Assembly (NCBI GenBank): GCA_038533155.1
Contig: JBCAZH010000002.1
Location: forward strand, 103,569 to 167,568
Origin: CALBPI01 sp038533155
GTDB lineage: Bacteria; Pseudomonadota; Gammaproteobacteria; Steroidobacterales; Woeseiaceae
Direction: 5' to 3'
Length of the DNA stretch: 64,000 nucleotides
Shown here: piece by piece, positions 60,797 to 64,000 of the stretch
How the letters are laid out: every line of letters starts with the position of its first letter
Position numbering within the stretch: the first letter of the stretch is position 1
Made by a program: the position numbers and the translations under genes
Notes under the pieces: generated by a model
Database searches by the model: none
What the model was told of the DNA's origin: nothing
What the model saw: the letters and a program-made list of their open reading frames with translations, nothing else

Positions 60797-61060
60797 TCAT
60801 GAAATCTTCCGCGCCCATGCGAACCCCAGCCGCAGTACGCTGATTGACAGGAAGGGTGTTACAACAAAAAACCACATCCCGCGGTCCCCTCCGGACAGGG
60901 ACCCTGCCACATCAGAAACATAAGTCCCCAGCGTGCCCGAGTCGCCATACGGCCCCAGCGTATTCCCTCCGACCCAGTAAACCGCCGGAACCAAAATCAG
61001 CAAGGTCGCTGCCAGGATCACTAGCATCACAACCAATTCGCGTCGCAACAGTTTTGCCAT
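60797..61060 (-). CDS. small two-TM membrane protein
   Basis: An 87-residue integral membrane protein from ATG 61060, with helices at about 9-30 and 60-80, a Gly-rich periplasmic loop between them and a basic end. A TTG at 61084 would add eight residues. It follows another small membrane-protein gene by 58 nt in the operon of the AAA+ ATPase. No family recognised. Confidence 0.6.
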   Translation of the reverse strand: MAKLLRRELVVMLVILAATLLILVPAVYWVGGNTLGPYGDSGTLGTYVSDVAGSLSGGDRGMWFFVVTPFLSISVLRLGFAWARKIS

Positions 61061-61118
61061 CGGTGCACTGAAATCGCCAAACAATGGCGGTGCATGCTGT
61101 GGCAGAGGTCCGTTTGCG

Positions 61119-61391
61119 TCAAGTACTCGTGGCTAACTCGCTGTTGCCGCCACGGGCCTGCTGACGTTTCATCAGGATCGATGCGCCGGCATGCAGGCTG
61201 GCACCAGCCAACAGCACGCAGTGCGGAACAACCCAATACCACTCGCTGATGTACAAAGAAGTGAACAAGGCGCTGAAGCCGATCAAGATGTAACAATAGG
61301 GCAGTGCTTCGTAGATGAGTTCTGGCAACCAGACCCGTGAACTGGGGCGCTCGCTTGCTCTCAACTCTGTCTCGTTCGAACTGACCGGCAC
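61119..61391 (-). CDS. small two-TM membrane protein
   Basis: A 90-residue protein from GTG 61391, supported by an AGGAT ribosome site 8 nt upstream and a stop in frame just before it. Two hydrophobic helices at about 29-47 and 52-70 are followed by a short basic tail. It lies 112 nt after the ATPase stop. No family recognised. A 145-residue frame on the same strand overlapping it is low-complexity and rejected. Confidence 0.55.
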   Translation of the reverse strand: MPVSSNETELRASERPSSRVWLPELIYEALPYCYILIGFSALFTSLYISEWYWVVPHCVLLAGASLHAGASILMKRQQARGGNSELATST

Positions 61392-61503
61392 TGCACTTAT
61401 CCTGACTCAACCTACGTGTCGCAAAATACCGACGATTGCGCTCCAAGTCCGTGAATTCCCTCACATACCTGCGCCACGGCGCCGAATTATGTGATCTTGA
61501 GCG

Positions 61504-62991
61504 TTAATCAGCCGCTACGGTTCGTCCTGCTGCCCAGTTCCGCAATTCGGAGATCTGCTCCTCCATTACGACGCTGAGCGGACTCGTAAGTTCCACCTCA
61601 CGCAACAAGTGCTCTGTCGCCGGTTGGGTATCATCGGCGTGCGCCGAGTAAAAAGCGCTGACCACGAGTTGCTCAAGTTCCGCGCCTGAAAAGCCGTGGG
61701 TGGCTTCGGCAATCTTCGCGGTTTCGATCGAGTCGGGCTCCGCACCACGTCGGCGCAAGTGGATGTTGAGAATCTCCTCGCGGACGTCATCAGCCGGCAG
61801 GTCAACGAAGAAAATCTCGTCAAAGCGTCCTTTGCGGACCAATTCCGGGGGCAGGGCGGTGATGTCGTTCGCCGTCGCAACGACAAACACGCCAGGCTGC
61901 CGCTCGGCCATCCAGGTCAAAAAAGCGCCGAGCACACGCTGCGACGTGCCCGTTGTGTCGTTGCCACCGGAGAGGCCCTTTTCAAGCTCATCGATCCACA
62001 ACACGCACGGTGCCATGGTGCCTGCCAGCTTGAGCGATTCGCGAAGATTTCGCTCCGTTTCGCCGTGGTATTTATTGAACAGTGCGCCAAACTCTAGCCG
62101 CAGCAGCGGTGTTCCCAGCGCCCCTGCGGTCGCTTTTGCTGCCAAGCTTTTTCCGCAGCCTTGCACGCCGAGCAAGAGCACGCCTTTCGGTTGGTCCAGC
62201 CCCGGTGGCGGCGTTGTTGCCATGAATGCGGCTCGCCGAGCGACCAACCACTGTTTCAAACGCCTGAGGCCAGCGACGCTCGAAAACTGGGCAGTGTCGT
62301 ACTCGAACGTTAGGACGCCATCGCGGTTCAACAATTCGTACTTGGCCTGCATGACATCGCGGACATCACTGCAGTCGATCACGCCATCGTCTGCAATCGC
62401 GTTGTAGGCCAAACGGTGGACATCCGTTTGGCATAGTCCAGCCAAGTTTCGCACGAGCATCTGAATCGCGCGGCGGTCCGACGTCACGTTGCGACCGCTT
62501 CGGTCACGCCATTCCCGAGCGGCTTCTTGAACAATCCGAGTCCTCTGTTCTTCGTCTGGGAACCGCATTTCGAACTGGACGGAAAAGTGTCTCAGTTCCT
62601 CCGGCATATCTAGGCCAGGGCTGAGCAAGATGAGCTTGCCGCCGTTCTCCTCGAAACTCAGGCAGATGTCCTTGATCTTCCGAACGTGCAACGGGTCTTT
62701 CAGGTACGGGTGGAAGTCGATTAGAACGTAATAGCCTGGCTTTTGAACCGCGCGGATATGTGCCAGAACGTCGGTGGGTTGACTGTTGAGCGGCTGCGGC
62801 TCAAGCGCGATATCCAGTCGCTGCAGACCGTCCGTAACACTCCAGCGAAACAACGGTATGTAATCGCCGCGCGCGTTTTGAACGGCTTGCTCAACCAATA
62901 AATCGAGAATTCCTTTTTCGTTCCGCGAGTCGATCGCGATCAGCGGGATCCGACCGCGGAGCAAAAGGCCTAGTTCGCGTTGGTCGCTCAA
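61504..62991 (-). CDS. Ycf46-like AAA+ ATPase
   Basis: A 495-residue AAA+ protein. The N-terminal part (about 1-225) is the Ycf46-type domain beginning LLLRGRIPLIAIDSRNE, and the AAA module has Walker A GVQGCGKS (275-282), Walker B LWIDE (331-335), sensor TAND (373-376), arginine-finger region KGRFDE (388-391) and a lid helix. Chloroplast Ycf46 and cyanobacterial homologues have been linked to inorganic-carbon use, but the role in proteobacteria is unknown. TTG at 62991 overlaps the previous stop and has GAGGAG about 8 nt upstream. Confidence 0.85.
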   Translation of the reverse strand: MSDQRELGLLLRGRIPLIAIDSRNEKGILDLLVEQAVQNARGDYIPLFRWSVTDGLQRLDIALEPQPLNSQPTDVLAHIRAVQKPGYYVLIDFHPYLKDPLHVRKIKDICLSFEENGGKLILLSPGLDMPEELRHFSVQFEMRFPDEEQRTRIVQEAAREWRDRSGRNVTSDRRAIQMLVRNLAGLCQTDVHRLAYNAIADDGVIDCSDVRDVMQAKYELLNRDGVLTFEYDTAQFSSVAGLRRLKQWLVARRAAFMATTPPPGLDQPKGVLLLGVQGCGKSLAAKATAGALGTPLLRLEFGALFNKYHGETERNLRESLKLAGTMAPCVLWIDELEKGLSGGNDTTGTSQRVLGAFLTWMAERQPGVFVVATANDITALPPELVRKGRFDEIFFVDLPADDVREEILNIHLRRRGAEPDSIETAKIAEATHGFSGAELEQLVVSAFYSAHADDTQPATEHLLREVELTSPLSVVMEEQISELRNWAAGRTVAAD

Positions 62992-64000
62992 AGCGGCAGC
63001 TCCTCATCACTTAGGGTCCGTGCGCTGTCGCCCAGCACAGATTCGACGGCGTCCCGCAACCGCCGCAGCGTTAGTGGATCGTTGCCGCGGCTTAGAACGG
63101 ATACGACGTCGTCAAGGGAATGCTGTTGGTTCGATTTCTTTCGGATCTCGCGGTCCAGTGCCTCGAACACCGTCACCGCCCGCCAAGTCGTTGGTCCGCG
63201 CGACGAATCCGTTATCAGTGTAGTCACGGATGCGCCGTATTCTGCAAACCAAGCCAAAGCTTTTTGGTGACGCTCCTCGGTGATACTTCCGGTTCGGCGC
63301 AAGAGTTCATGGCTGTAGTACTCGGCAAGACCCTCAACCATCCAATCGCCACCCGGTCCGGCGCGGCCACCGAGGCCAACGTGAAACAGCTCGTGGAGTA
63401 GCGTGCTCGTCGTGTTCGCGCTAATCAGTGGTCGGTCGACATGCATAAACAGTGAATTTGGTGCCGAAAGTCCCCCGCGGAACATCGGATCACCCGCGGT
63501 CACAATGAGTAGTCGGTCCGGAAACTCGGGAAACAAAGCCTTGTAGTAGGGCAGGTGCCACGCGATGAACGCCAACGTGTCCATGTGCCGCGCACCGAAT
63601 CCTTTTGGGGATGCAATCGCGATCCGTATGCCATCGATTTCGTCTCGTCGCGCTGTGAGTGCACCGGCGATGACCCAACCTGTCGGCCGGTCGAAACGAC
63701 GTGTAGGGTTGTCAATTTCCCACCAGCCGTCGATTGGACGATACGGGCTGATGTACGACCGGCCCGACGTATCGACCACCCGCAAGCGCGTGCGGGACGT
63801 CGCGCCCGTTCGACTCTTGGTTGCCATTGCCGGCACGAGGTCCTCAAGGCGGAAGAGCGCCCACGCCGTGCCGTGGTGTATCGTGGCATCCTCGGCACCG
63901 TCGAGATCGACCACCCAGCGCAAAATGCCGCCGCTAGGCGGAATCGTCCAAATCAGTGACTCACCATCGCGATCTAGACCGGGCGCGGGATCAACCGTGC
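62988..64000 (-). CDS. gluzincin-like metallopeptidase, 5' end cut by window edge
   Basis: At least 336 residues; the frame stays open to the right edge and upstream codons read as sensible protein (GESLIWTIPPSGGILRW), so the true start is outside the window. The zinc motif is HELFHVG with a likely third ligand in DWMVEGLAEYY, spacing like M1/M61 peptidases; M61 glycyl-aminopeptidase-like is my best guess. The region before the active site (GWWEIDNPTRRFDRPTGWV) looks like an extracytoplasmic beta domain. It is the first visible gene of an operon with the AAA+ ATPase, overlapping it by 4 bp (TTGA). Confidence 0.78.
   Translation of the reverse strand, partial: TVDPAPGLDRDGESLIWTIPPSGGILRWVVDLDGAEDATIHHGTAWALFRLEDLVPAMATKSRTGATSRTRLRVVDTSGRSYISPYRPIDGWWEIDNPTRRFDRPTGWVIAGALTARRDEIDGIRIAIASPKGFGARHMDTLAFIAWHLPYYKALFPEFPDRLLIVTAGDPMFRGGLSAPNSLFMHVDRPLISANTTSTLLHELFHVGLGGRAGPGGDWMVEGLAEYYSHELLRRTGSITEERHQKALAWFAEYGASVTTLITDSSRGPTTWRAVTVFEALDREIRKKSNQQHSLDDVVSVLSRGNDPLTLRRLRDAVESVLGDSARTLSDEELPL

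Noticed and set aside
61027..61464. 145-codon frame starting MREFTDLERNRR on the minus strand
   Set aside because: Composition is unlike a real protein and it overlaps two small membrane-protein genes, one with a good ribosome site.
61700..62407. 235-codon plus-strand frame inside the AAA+ ATPase gene
   Set aside because: Antisense shadow with Ser/Arg-rich low-complexity content and no motifs.

Overview
The window is a dense stretch of gammaproteobacterial chromosome. Intergenic gaps are mostly under 150 bp and none exceeds 300 bp. There are no insertion sequences, prophage genes or CRISPR arrays. Gene content and order are those of housekeeping blocks shared across Gammaproteobacteria: xerD-dsbC, queA-tgt-yajC-secD-secF, suhB-trmJ-(isc), ndk-rlmN-pilF-rodZ-hisS-yfgM-bamB-der, xseA-guaB-guaA-tadA-mltF, ffs-dnaX-ybaB-recR, and rsgA-orn. 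A serine O-succinyltransferase of the xanthomonad type, a rhombosortase-type GlyGly tail and loss of most isc genes point to a non-enteric, probably marine or soil lineage. I cannot name the genus.

Region by region. 1-4.7 kb: thiolase (cut by the left edge), PlsC, XerD, DsbC, a 7Fe ferredoxin, a Nudix hydrolase and tRNA-Leu(CAA). 4.8-7.0 kb: an ECF sigma factor, a one-TM probable anti-sigma protein and an exported double-PDZ protein. 7.0-12.4 kb: queuosine synthesis (QueA, Tgt) followed by the YajC-SecD-SecF translocon accessory complex. 12.4-16 kb: SuhB, TrmJ and a reduced Isc locus (cysteine desulfurase, a degenerate IscU-like protein, IscA). 16-23.9 kb: Ndk, RlmN, PilF, RodZ, HisS, YfgM, BamB, Der; ispG is missing from its usual place. 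23.9-27.1 kb: an accessory insertion of DUF937, an M48 protease, serine O-succinyltransferase and cysteine dioxygenase.

27-35 kb: XseA, GuaB, GuaA, TadA, a GNAT acetyltransferase, a choice-of-anchor H surface protein, MltF and the SRP 4.5S RNA. 35-41.6 kb: DnaX, YbaB, RecR, HIT, RsgA, Orn, a DUF938 methyltransferase, a GFA protein and an SH3/anchor protein. 41.6-46.7 kb: PpsA and its divergent regulator PpsR, DUF1249 and an unrecognised coiled-coil protein. 46.7-54.6 kb: an efflux operon with two RND permeases, one lipoprotein adaptor and a small leader protein, behind a palindromic operator. 54.7-60.7 kb: Prc, small hypotheticals, a DUF1232 protein, Dps and an exported M28 peptidase. 60.8-64 kb: a minus-strand operon of a gluzincin-like protease (cut by the right edge), a Ycf46-like AAA+ ATPase and two small membrane proteins.

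Most interesting: the eroded isc locus with a degenerate scaffold protein; the sigma/anti-sigma/PDZ cassette with a possible leaderless autoregulated promoter; the serine-succinyltransferase/cysteine-dioxygenase pair; the protease/AAA+/membrane-protein operon at the right edge; and an M48 protease whose only plausible start is a CTG overlapping the previous stop.
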